Origin: Terriglobia bacterium
GTDB lineage: Bacteria > Acidobacteriota > Terriglobia > UBA7540
Assembly (NCBI GenBank): GCA_030049455.1
Contig: JASIKV010000020.1
Span: 1-8,670, forward strand
Reading direction: 5' to 3'
DNA: 8,670 bases
The notes under the pieces are model-generated. The model was not told where the DNA came from and made no database searches. It saw only the letters and a program-made list of their open reading frames with translations. A program made the translations under genes and the position numbers. Shown here piece by piece: positions 1 through 6,541 of the stretch. How positions within the stretch are numbered: the stretch's first letter is position 1; every line of letters starts with the position of its first letter.

Positions 1-6
1 GACACT

Positions 7-1224
7 TCACGCCGCGTAGGGAGAGTTCGCCAGCCATTCGCTCAATTTGGGCACGGGGAGGGGCCGGCTGATGAGGTAACCCTGGACGAGGTCACATTGG
101 TGGGCGCGCAGGAATTCCAGTTGCTCTTCGGTCTCGACGCCTTCAGCAAGCACCCGCATTCCCAATTCGTGGCCGAGTTCGATGGTTTTCTGCACCACCA
201 CGCGGGCATCGATTTTAGACTGCATCTCCTGCACGAAGGTCTTGTCGATTTTCAGCTCCGTGGCCGGCACGTAGCGCAACTGCTGCATCATGGCGTAGCC
301 GGTCCCGAAATCGTCGATGGAGAGCTGCATGCCCTTCATGCGCAGGCGCGAAAGGATATCCAAGGCGTTGGAAAGCTCACGAATCAAACTGCTCTCGGTA
401 ATTTCCAGAACAATATGATGGGGCGGCACGGCGCGCTGCTTCACAAGGGCCTGCACCTTGTCGGGGAATTCGAGGTCGTGCAGCGATTGCGCCGAGGCAT
501 TGATGGAGACCGTCAGCGGCGTGCCGTCCCGGCGCACAAACTGCCCGATTTCACTCAAGCCGCGCTTGATGACGATCCACCCAAGCTCGTCAATCAGCTC
601 GAGCGATTCAAGCCGCTTGATGAAGGAATCGGGGAAAACCATGCCGCGCTCCGGGTGCTGCCACCGCACCAGGCCTTCCAGTCCCACCACGCGGCTGGTG
701 GAAATCTCCACCTGAGGTTGATAGAAGAGCACAAATTCGCTTCGCTCGACGGCCCGGCGCATGTCCTGGTCCGGAATGGCCACGGGCAGGCGCTGGGCGG
801 AGGGCTCGGGCGTTTTGTTTCTGGCATGGTTGCGCAGAATGCTTTCCAATTCGGGCAGCCGGAAGGGTTTTTGAAGCTGCGCCACCGCGGAGAGCCCAAG
901 CGAGCGGCCGAGTTGCTCAGCCGTTTCCAGCACGCGGCGGTCGAACCCGCTCATCAGCACAATTCCCGCCTTGCACTGCTTCTGCCCGAGCAGGCGCAGC
1001 AGCTCAATGCCGTCAGTCTCCGGCATGGCCAGGTCCATCATGATGAGCGTGACATCCGGAACAAGCGCCTTCAGGAAGTCTGCCGCGTTGGTTGTTGCCG
1101 TGCAGCCCATGTTCATGGACTGTGCGGTGCTCACGATGATGTCTCCCACGTCGCCTTCATCGTCGATCACCAGAATTTTGGGAGTTCCCTCTGGCCGCTC
1201 ACTCATTCCTATCCCCATCCCCAT
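7..1224 (-). CDS. REC-EAL response regulator, predicted cyclic-di-GMP phosphodiesterase
   Basis: A 405-residue cytoplasmic two-domain output regulator. Residues 16-132 form a receiver domain: acidic pair D21/D22, phospho-acceptor D64 in MMDLAMP, S92 and the K119-P120 pair. After a short linker, residues 150-395 form an EAL domain, the family that hydrolyses c-di-GMP to pGpG. The signature reads EGL (E183-G184-L185) instead of EAL. The residues expected to bind metal or act in catalysis are present: E183, N242, E274 (LEITES), D304/D305 (DDFGTGY), K325, E361 (AEGVET) and Q381. There is no GGDEF domain. The architecture matches RocR/PvrR-type regulators, so phosphorylation of D64 probably tunes the phosphodiesterase (inference). 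It is the last gene of a four-gene signalling cassette, 18 bp after the hybrid kinase. ATG 1224 is chosen because GAGAGGGG lies just upstream; in-frame ATGs at 1218 and 1206 are alternatives, the last giving 399 residues. Confidence 0.93.
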   Translation of the reverse strand: MGMGIGMSERPEGTPKILVIDDEGDVGDIIVSTAQSMNMGCTATTNAADFLKALVPDVTLIMMDLAMPETDGIELLRLLGQKQCKAGIVLMSGFDRRVLETAEQLGRSLGLSAVAQLQKPFRLPELESILRNHARNKTPEPSAQRLPVAIPDQDMRRAVERSEFVLFYQPQVEISTSRVVGLEGLVRWQHPERGMVFPDSFIKRLESLELIDELGWIVIKRGLSEIGQFVRRDGTPLTVSINASAQSLHDLEFPDKVQALVKQRAVPPHHIVLEITESSLIRELSNALDILSRLRMKGMQLSIDDFGTGYAMMQQLRYVPATELKIDKTFVQEMQSKIDARVVVQKTIELGHELGMRVLAEGVETEEQLEFLRAHQCDLVQGYLISRPLPVPKLSEWLANSPYAA

Positions 1225-1240
1225 GATCCCCTCTCGATTC
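1225..1240 (-). promoter_or_regulatory. ribosome binding site and ambiguous start of the REC-EAL gene
   Basis: The minus strand reads GAGAGGGGATC immediately before ATG 1224, a reasonable Shine-Dalgarno match with short spacing. The first six codons then repeat GGGGAT-like hexamers and supply two further in-frame ATGs (1218 and 1206). The last of these has GGGGATAGGA directly before it. The receiver domain begins only at about residue 16, so domain content does not settle the choice; the upstream site looks slightly better. Confidence 0.45.
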
Positions 1241-1242
1241 GG

Positions 1243-3579
1243 TCAAACTTTCGCGACGCCTGCATCCCTTGGTCCGAGCCTTGCGCCGGTCATGACCTGA
1301 TTGATTGTGGCCACGAACTCGCTGCGCAGATAGGGCTTGGTCAGCAGCGGGCCGTCCACATTTGCGCCGCTCCGCTCCGCCAGCGCGTCGGCGGGAAATC
1401 CCGAGGAGTAGACAACCTTCAGGCTGGGAAGCAACTGGCGGGTCTTGCGGGCGAGTTCGACGCCGTTCATGCCGCCGGGCATGATGACATCGGTCACCAG
1501 CAGCTCGATATCGGGCTCGCGCGCCGCAACTTCCAGCGCAGTGGGGCCGCTGGAGGCCTGGAGCACGCGAAAGCCCATGGACTCCGCATAGGCGACGGCG
1601 ACTTCCAGCATTCCCGCTTCATCATCCACCACCAGCATCGTTCCTGTGGCATTGGCGGGCTGACTCTGCTGGGAATCCGCAGGCGCGGGAACGCGCGCGT
1701 CCTCCGCAAAGGGCAGATAAAGCGAGACCGTGGTGCCATGCCCCGGCTCGCTGTAGATTCGGACGCTTCCTCCGGATTGCTTGGCGAATCCGTAGACCAT
1801 CGCCAGGCCCAGCCCCGTCCCCTTGCCGCGCGGCTTGGTGGTGAAAAAGGGTTCAAAGGCCCGCTGCAGCGTCTCGCGCGACATCCCCGTGCCGGTATCA
1901 GAGACCGTCAACACAGCATATTTTCCGGGCTTGATCTCCCTGGCCTGGCAGGGTGGATAGTTCTCCTCCAGAACCCTCACTCCCGCCGCGATGGTCAGTG
2001 ATCCGCCGCTGGGCATGGCGTCCCGCGCGTTCACCGCCAGGTTCAGCAACACATTCTCAAGGCCCGGAGCATCCACCAGAACCGGAGGCAGGGATTTTTC
2101 CACATTGGTGGTGATTTTGATTTCCGGTCCGAGGACGCGCGAAGCCATTTCCGCGAGGTTTTGGATGCAGGCATCAAGCCGCGTAGGCGCCGGGTTCAGG
2201 TTCTGCTGGCTGGAGAACGCCAGCAGGCGCTTGGTCAGGTCCGCACCGCGCAGTGCCGCCTTCTGCGCGGTTTTCAGCCGCTTCAGGGCCGCGTCATTGG
2301 TTCCCACCTGCCGCTCCAGCAGGTCCAGATTGCCGATGATCACGCCCAATAGATTGTTGAAGTCGTGCGCCACACCCCCCGTAAGCTGCCCGATCGCCTC
2401 CATCTTCTGGCTCTGGCGCAATTGCTGTTCGAGCTTTTTGGTCTCCGTAATGTCGCGCGCGATGACGGACACTCCGGTGACCGTTCCTGCCGGATTCTTA
2501 ATGGGTGAGAGGGTCAGGGAGACCTTGATTCTTGATCCGTCTTTGCGCAGATTCTCATTTTCGTAATGAAGCACGGATTCGCCGCCATAGAGCTTGACGC
2601 GGTTTGAGGTGAGCGTGCTGCGCAGCTCCTCAGGAATCAGGATGGCAAAGTGCTTGCCTTTGATCTCCTCCGCCGTGTACCCGTAGACGTGTTCAGCGCC
2701 GGCATTCCAAGTGACCACGGCTTCATGACGATTGATGCTGAAGATGGCGTCCTCCGAAGAGTTCACCACATTGGCCAGGCGGGCATTTTCAGCCTCGGTG
2801 TGTTTGCGGTCGGTGACGTCCACCGCCACCCCCACGTAACGCTTCACCTTGCCGGCAGAGTCGCGAACCGGGAAGCCGCGGTCCCAAATCCAGCTTACGG
2901 CCCCGTCAGGGCGCACAATGCGGTATTCAAGCTCAAAGGGATCGCTATCTTGCCGGCGCGCGTGTTCGGCCTGCACGCGTTCCCGGTCTTCGGGGTGAAT
3001 GGATTCCAGAAGCAGTGCGGGGTTGGCGTCCAGGCTTGCGATCTCCCGCCCCCAGACGCGCTCGAAGGCCGGACTGACGTAGAGGACCTTTAAGAGATCG
3101 GCGGTAGAAATCCAGAACACCTCATCAATGGTCTCGGCAATCTGGCGGAAGCGCTCTTCGCTCTCGCGCAGCGCCTCTTCCGCCTGGTGCCGCTCCCGGC
3201 GGATTTGCGCCTCGCGCAGCTCGCGTTCCAGCGCCGGGACCAGGCGCGCCAGCTTCCCTTTGACCATGTAATCCTGCGCGCCGGTCTTCATGGCGTCCAC
3301 GGCGGTATCTTCTCCCACCGTCCCGGAGACCATGATGAAAGGAATGTCCACGCCCTTCTGTTTGAGAATCTCCAGCGCGTCCGGCCCGCTGAAGCGCGGC
3401 ATGGAGTAATCCGAGAAGACCACATCCCAGCCGCGCTGGTCGAGCGCGGCATTCATGTCGTGCGGCGTCTCCACGATTTCGGAAACCACTTCATAGCCGC
3501 CGCGGCGCAGCTCGCGCAGAAGCAGCGCAGCGTCGTCCGGTGAATCTTCGACGATCAGGGCGCGCAAAGTCTTAGACAT
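1243..3579 (-). CDS. Hybrid sensor histidine kinase, REC-PAS-PAS-HisKA-HATPase-REC
   Basis: A 778-residue soluble hybrid kinase with no membrane segment. In order: N-terminal receiver, about 5-120 (E11/D12, phospho-acceptor D57 in FSDYSMP, S85, K107); a short coiled segment; PAS/PAC 1, about 139-258; PAS/PAC 2, about 263-381; HisKA with phospho-histidine H405 in the VAHDFNN box; HATPase about 500-625 with N-box N513/N517, D561 in DTGTGM, FEPFFTTK, and a GKGTGLGL lid from 586. The C-terminal receiver covers about 647-765 (D652/D653, phospho-acceptor D697, S725, K748-P749). All kinase and receiver residues checked are intact, so it should be active. The N-terminal receiver suggests it accepts phosphate from another kinase, such as the CHASE3 kinase two genes upstream, before passing signal on (inference). 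PAS ligands cannot be told from sequence. The ATG overlaps the stop of the upstream regulator by 8 bp and has only a weak Shine-Dalgarno, which points to translational coupling. Confidence 0.95.
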   Translation of the reverse strand: MSKTLRALIVEDSPDDAALLLRELRRGGYEVVSEIVETPHDMNAALDQRGWDVVFSDYSMPRFSGPDALEILKQKGVDIPFIMVSGTVGEDTAVDAMKTGAQDYMVKGKLARLVPALERELREAQIRRERHQAEEALRESEERFRQIAETIDEVFWISTADLLKVLYVSPAFERVWGREIASLDANPALLLESIHPEDRERVQAEHARRQDSDPFELEYRIVRPDGAVSWIWDRGFPVRDSAGKVKRYVGVAVDVTDRKHTEAENARLANVVNSSEDAIFSINRHEAVVTWNAGAEHVYGYTAEEIKGKHFAILIPEELRSTLTSNRVKLYGGESVLHYENENLRKDGSRIKVSLTLSPIKNPAGTVTGVSVIARDITETKKLEQQLRQSQKMEAIGQLTGGVAHDFNNLLGVIIGNLDLLERQVGTNDAALKRLKTAQKAALRGADLTKRLLAFSSQQNLNPAPTRLDACIQNLAEMASRVLGPEIKITTNVEKSLPPVLVDAPGLENVLLNLAVNARDAMPSGGSLTIAAGVRVLEENYPPCQAREIKPGKYAVLTVSDTGTGMSRETLQRAFEPFFTTKPRGKGTGLGLAMVYGFAKQSGGSVRIYSEPGHGTTVSLYLPFAEDARVPAPADSQQSQPANATGTMLVVDDEAGMLEVAVAYAESMGFRVLQASSGPTALEVAAREPDIELLVTDVIMPGGMNGVELARKTRQLLPSLKVVYSSGFPADALAERSGANVDGPLLTKPYLRSEFVATINQVMTGARLGPRDAGVAKV
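3572..3579 (-). other. 8-bp stop/start overlap between response regulator and hybrid kinase
   Basis: The minus strand reads ATGTCTAA here: ATG starts the hybrid kinase and the out-of-frame TAA ends the response regulator. The sequence before this ATG has no good Shine-Dalgarno, so terminating ribosomes probably re-initiate, keeping the two proteins at linked levels. Confidence 0.8.
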
Positions 3580-4030
3580 GGGTGGCTCGCTGATAAGGGA
3601 TGGGCGGTTCGTTCAGCAGCAGCCAGTACAGGCCGATATGCTTGACCGCGTCAAGGAATTGGTTGAAATCCACCGGCTTGCGCACGTAGCTGTTCACGCC
3701 CAGGCCGTAGCCTTCCGCCACGTCCTGCTCCTCCTTACTGGAGGTCAGAATCACCACGGGAATGCCGTGCGTGCGCTCATCGCTGCGAATTTTCTTCAGG
3801 ACTTCCAGGCCATTCACCTTGGGCAGCTTCAGGTCCAGCAGAACCACCGACGGCCAATCGCGGATGTCGCGGCCGGAGTACTTGTTGGTTCCGAAAATGA
3901 AATCCAAAGCTTCGGCGCCGTCGCGGGCCACCACCACTTCGTTGGTGATGTTGTTCTTCTTGAGCGCCCGCAGGGTCAAGGCTTCATCATCGGGATTGTC
4001 TTCCACCAGCAGAATGACTTTGTTGTTCAA
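3572..4030 (-). CDS. Rcp1-like single-domain response regulator
   Basis: A stand-alone receiver of 152 residues from the preferred TTG start at 4030. Acidic residues E10/D11 follow a hydrophobic strand, D66 in LLDLKLP is the phospho-acceptor, T96 is the switch residue and K118-P119 is the conserved lysine-proline. The domain is followed by a C-terminal tail, GLYWLLLNEPP, typical of the Rcp1 family, small regulators paired with phytochrome-type kinases carrying an SHDLRAPL H-box; Rcp1 proteins dimerise through this end. There is no DNA-binding or enzymatic output domain, so it probably acts as a phosphate shuttle or by protein contact. The upstream gene encodes exactly the matching kinase class, so the two are likely cognate partners. 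The stop codon overlaps the ATG of the hybrid kinase by 8 bp. An in-frame TTG at 4054 would add eight residues, but the strong Shine-Dalgarno lies inside that extension and argues for 4030. Confidence 0.92.
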   Translation of the reverse strand: MNNKVILLVEDNPDDEALTLRALKKNNITNEVVVARDGAEALDFIFGTNKYSGRDIRDWPSVVLLDLKLPKVNGLEVLKKIRSDERTHGIPVVILTSSKEEQDVAEGYGLGVNSYVRKPVDFNQFLDAVKHIGLYWLLLNEPPIPYQRATHV

Positions 4031-4042
4031 GGTTTCCTCCCT
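4031..4042 (-). promoter_or_regulatory. strong Shine-Dalgarno deciding a TTG start
   Basis: The minus strand reads AGGGAGGAAACC directly before TTG 4030. The AGGGAGGA core at this spacing is the best ribosome binding site in the signalling cassette. It sits inside the eight-codon extension that a start at TTG 4054 would require, which favours the shorter protein. Confidence 0.75.
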
Positions 4043-4061
4043 ATGCCCACCCAAGGGCGTT

Positions 4062-4092
4062 GCGCTGCCGGCGAATCAAACCCCCGGCGCGC
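4062..4092 (-). other. hairpin in the kinase-regulator intergenic gap
   Basis: In the 69-bp gap between the CHASE3 kinase and the Rcp1-like regulator, the minus strand can form GCGC-GCCGG, a 12-nt loop, then CCGGC-A-GCGC: nine pairs with one bulged A. No T-run follows on the transcribed strand, so it is not a canonical intrinsic terminator. It could protect the 3' end of the kinase message or mark a processing point that lets the small regulator be made in excess over the kinase. This rests on complementarity only; in GC-rich DNA such a stem can arise by chance. Confidence 0.4.
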
Positions 4093-4099
4093 ACACCCC

Positions 4100-6241
4100 T
4101 CAAAGCGTGAACGAAAAACTCGCTCCCTTGCCGACTTCCGACTCCGCCCAGATGCGTCCGCCGTGCCGATTGATGACGCGCAGAACCGTGGCAAGTCCGA
4201 TGCCGTGCCCCTGGAATTCCCCCTGGCCGTGCAGCCTTTGGAAGGTTCCGAAGAGCTTGTTGGCGTAGGCCATGTCGAATCCCGCGCCGTTGTCGCGCAC
4301 GAAGTAAACACTATTGCCGTTGTCTCCGCTCAGGCCAAACTCAATGCGCGCCTGGGAATTCCGCCCGGTAAATTTCCAGGCATTGGCGAGGAGATTTTGG
4401 AGCGCCACTTCCATCAACCGGCGGTCGGCCTGGGCGGTGACGCCGGGTGCGATGACCACCTCCACCTGGCGGCCGGGCTCGCCCTGGCGCAGGATTTCCA
4501 CAATCGATCCGGCCATGGCGCTTAAATCCACCCGCTCGCGCAGAACCTCCTGACGGCTCAAGCGCGAAAGGCCCAGCAGGCAGTCGATCAATTCGCCCAT
4601 CCGCCTGGTCGCCGCGCACACGCGCCGAAGGCAATCGCGCCCATCCTCACCCAACTGCGGGGCATAGTCCTCCTCCAGCACCTGGCTGAATCCGGAAATG
4701 GCCCGCAGCGGCGCGCGCAGGTCGTGCGAAACGGAGTAGGCGAAGGTCTCCAGTTCCTTGTTGGTGGCTTCCAGCTCGGCCCCGCGCCGGACCAGGTCGT
4801 CATTCAGCTTGCGAATTCCCGACTCCACGCGCTTGCGGTCGCTGATATCGCGGATGCCGCTGGAGACCAGGGTTTCCAGCTCGGTCTTCAGCGGGCTCAG
4901 GCCGATCTCGAGAGGGAACTCCGTGCCGTCCTTCCGCCTGCCGTAAAGCTCCAGACTCGCGCCCAAGAATCGGCGCTTGGGCTGGCAAAACAAATTTGCC
5001 CAGTTTCTGTGCTCGTCGCTGCGAAGGCGTTCCGGCACGAGCACTTCCACGCTCTCATTGAGCAATTCCTCGCGCGGGTACCCAAAGACCCTCTCCGCCT
5101 GGGCATTCAGCATCTGGATTCTTCCCTCCAGTCCGGCCACCACGATGGCGTCGGGAGCCGATTCCAGCAGGCCGCGGAATTTCGCCTCCAGGTGCCGGCG
5201 CTCGGTCACATCGTGATTGATTTCCAGGATGCCTTTGGGCCTGCCCGCGTCGTCGCGCACCAGCCCCCAGCGCCCTTCCATGACCAAACGCCTGCCGCTC
5301 TTCGTGGTATGAATCAATTGCCCTTCCCAGCAAAGGTGGGCAAGCAGTTGCCGCTCGATCTCCTCGAGCGGAATGGAGAATTCGGTCTTGAGGAGATCGT
5401 GCGAAACCCTTCCCAGCGCTTCCTGCTTGCTCCAGCCGTATTTTTCCTCCGCGCCGCGATTCCAGTAGGAGATGTGACCGGTCATGTCGCGGTTGAAAAT
5501 GGCGTCGTGCGCCAGCTCCACCTGCTCAGCAAGCTCATTGAGCTTCACCTGCTGGCGCTGAAGGGCCAACTTCGCCTTGCGGTGCTCCCCACCGCTCCAA
5601 ATCAGCAGTGCAGTAACCACAATAATCAACAGGAGTGTAAAGACGGTTCCCGAGGCCACCGCGATCCCGGCTATGCGGGCGCGCTCCCGGCTTTCCGCCT
5701 GGCGAACTTCCAGGAGGCTTCTTTCTTCGCCCGACATGGTGTCAACCACCGCATGGATTTCCGTCATCAGCCCTGCACCTGTATCTTGCTGAAACGCCGC
5801 CAGGGCGGATTGAAAACCCCGTTCCTGGCGGATGCGGGCGAGATCCTGCAAATACTTCAGCTTGCGTTGCACCAGCGGCTCATAATGATCCAGATTGCGT
5901 TGCTGCCGGGGATTGTCAGTTGTCAGGCGGCGGACGGCGCTGAGATGCTCCCCGACACTTGCAGCCGAGGCGGCGTAACGGTGACGAGCAAGCTCGTCGC
6001 CCGTCAACAGGTAGGTGCTGTTGGCGGACTTGGCCGCCTCCAGGCTCGCGGAAGATGATTCAATCTCAAAAAGCACCTTTTCAGTGTGAGTCACCCAAGC
6101 ATCGGTCTCTGACAGTGATTCGATGGCCCGGTACTGGGCAGTGCCGAGGGAAAGCAAGATGACAAGAGCCAGCCCAAAGCCCACCACCGCGATCTGTGTA
6201 GGTGAAAACCGGTCTGCGAGTTTTGATGGCGCGTCCGCCAT
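4100..6241 (-). CDS. Membrane CHASE3-PAS-PAS sensor histidine kinase
   Basis: A 713-residue inner-membrane sensor kinase. A short cytoplasmic start is followed by TM1 (about 16-37), an extracytoplasmic helical CHASE3 sensor (about 42-185; THTEKVLFEI, YLLTGDE and TDNPRQQ are typical) and TM2 (about 190-214). Then come PAS/PAC 1 (about 235-349), PAS/PAC 2 (about 354-471), a coiled stretch (475-498), HisKA with H506 in SVSHDLRAPLR, and HATPase about 606-713 with N616/N620 in the N-box, D650 in DNGAGFD and GHGIGLA from 678. The kinase half is the Cph1-like class that phosphorylates Rcp1-type regulators; one is encoded next. There is no receiver of its own. It is first in the cassette and probably the signal entry point. 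ATG 6241 is the only start candidate: an in-frame stop at 6269-6271 closes the frame upstream with no ATG, GTG or TTG between. No clear Shine-Dalgarno precedes it. The CHASE3 ligand is unknown. Confidence 0.95.
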   Translation of the reverse strand: MADAPSKLADRFSPTQIAVVGFGLALVILLSLGTAQYRAIESLSETDAWVTHTEKVLFEIESSSASLEAAKSANSTYLLTGDELARHRYAASAASVGEHLSAVRRLTTDNPRQQRNLDHYEPLVQRKLKYLQDLARIRQERGFQSALAAFQQDTGAGLMTEIHAVVDTMSGEERSLLEVRQAESRERARIAGIAVASGTVFTLLLIIVVTALLIWSGGEHRKAKLALQRQQVKLNELAEQVELAHDAIFNRDMTGHISYWNRGAEEKYGWSKQEALGRVSHDLLKTEFSIPLEEIERQLLAHLCWEGQLIHTTKSGRRLVMEGRWGLVRDDAGRPKGILEINHDVTERRHLEAKFRGLLESAPDAIVVAGLEGRIQMLNAQAERVFGYPREELLNESVEVLVPERLRSDEHRNWANLFCQPKRRFLGASLELYGRRKDGTEFPLEIGLSPLKTELETLVSSGIRDISDRKRVESGIRKLNDDLVRRGAELEATNKELETFAYSVSHDLRAPLRAISGFSQVLEEDYAPQLGEDGRDCLRRVCAATRRMGELIDCLLGLSRLSRQEVLRERVDLSAMAGSIVEILRQGEPGRQVEVVIAPGVTAQADRRLMEVALQNLLANAWKFTGRNSQARIEFGLSGDNGNSVYFVRDNGAGFDMAYANKLFGTFQRLHGQGEFQGHGIGLATVLRVINRHGGRIWAESEVGKGASFSFTL

Positions 6242-6254
6242 GTGCTTCGGGCAC
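6242..6254 (-). other. small hairpin abutting the kinase start codon
   Basis: The minus strand reads GTGC-CCGAA-GCAC immediately before ATG 6241: a 4-bp stem with a 5-nt loop that ends at the start codon. A weak purine stretch, GGAAG, lies just upstream of it. If the stem folds, GGAAG is brought close to the ATG; otherwise its spacing is too long for a ribosome binding site. The stem is short, so this is a suggestion only. Confidence 0.25.
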
Positions 6255-6329
6255 CGACTTCCGGACGTTCAAATGGCGCCACCCCTTCCCGGCAACGCCG
6301 GAGTGCATCCTGAGGTTACTGCTTGACAG

Positions 6330-6348
6330 AAAAAACGACCAAAAGTCG
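6330..6348 (-). terminator. weak terminator-like or attenuator-like hairpin with T-run
   Basis: The minus strand reads CGAC-TTTTG-GTCG followed at once by TTTTTT. An alternative pairing uses GACCA (6337-6341) with TGGTC (6354-6358), flanked by A- and T-runs so that it could also act on the plus strand, where TTTTT follows. The stem is only 4-5 bp, so termination would be partial at best. It lies between the nested structured region and the kinase start, roughly where an attenuator of a leader RNA would be. Confidence 0.35.
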
Positions 6349-6391
6349 CACCCTGGTCTTTTTGCTGCTAATGCAATCAACTCAGTGCGGA

Positions 6392-6492
6392 AGTGGGCCG
6401 CAGGGGAGGTATCCCTACTCTGGAGGCGCGGGCTGACCAGGTAACGTTTGAGGCGTAGTTCGGCGCCCCAGGTGAAAAACCCCTCTCCCACT
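6392..6492 (-). ncRNA. candidate structured leader RNA of the signalling operon
   Basis: Three nested complementary pairs were found by eye. P1: AGTGGG/CCCACT (6392-6397 with 6487-6492). P2: AGGGG/CCCCT (6402-6406 with 6480-6484). P3: CTGGGGCGC with GCGCCTCCAG (6420-6429 with 6463-6471), nine pairs with one bulge, closing a 33-nt loop. P1 and P2 are separated by a small asymmetric internal loop, so they could stack into one helix. In the minus orientation this lies about 150-250 nt upstream of the kinase ATG and ahead of the T-run hairpin, as a leader element would. I do not recognise a known riboswitch; the conserved core expected of the class I c-di-GMP riboswitch was not found. The region could equally be chance pairing in GC-rich DNA or operator DNA. 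Confidence 0.3.
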
Positions 6493-6541
6493 GATGCCAT
6501 CGGCCAGATTGACCGAAACTTTACTGGTGGGTGAGCATAAA

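Noticed and set aside
97..2001. 634-codon plus-strand open frame spanning the REC-EAL and hybrid kinase genes
   Set aside because: It is antisense to two strongly supported genes and crosses their boundary. The translation is rich in His, Gln, Arg and Leu with no domain, as expected from a mirror frame in GC-rich coding DNA.
3578..4525. 315-codon plus-strand open frame across the regulator and kinase end
   Set aside because: It spans two minus-strand genes and their gap and has no domain or ribosome binding site of note.
4724..6058. 444-codon plus-strand open frame opposite the CHASE3 kinase
   Set aside because: It is fully antisense to a clear kinase gene, shows no recognisable motif, and has mirror-frame composition.
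6323..6328. Perfect TTGACA on the plus strand as a promoter
   Set aside because: No -10-like sequence lies at suitable spacing and there is no plus-strand gene downstream, so it is probably chance.
6202..6444. 80-codon plus-strand open frame in the intergenic gap
   Set aside because: It starts inside the kinase gene on the opposite strand, has no recognisable domain, and overlaps probable regulatory sequence.
6081..6500. 139-codon minus-strand open frame covering the intergenic gap and the kinase N-terminus
   Set aside because: It overlaps the kinase start out of frame, matches no family I recognise, has no convincing ribosome binding site, and coincides with the inverted-repeat region.
6300..6540. 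Class I c-di-GMP (GEMM) riboswitch controlling the EAL operon
   Set aside because: Attractive from context, but I could not find its conserved core on either strand; only an unclassified set of nested pairings is seen.
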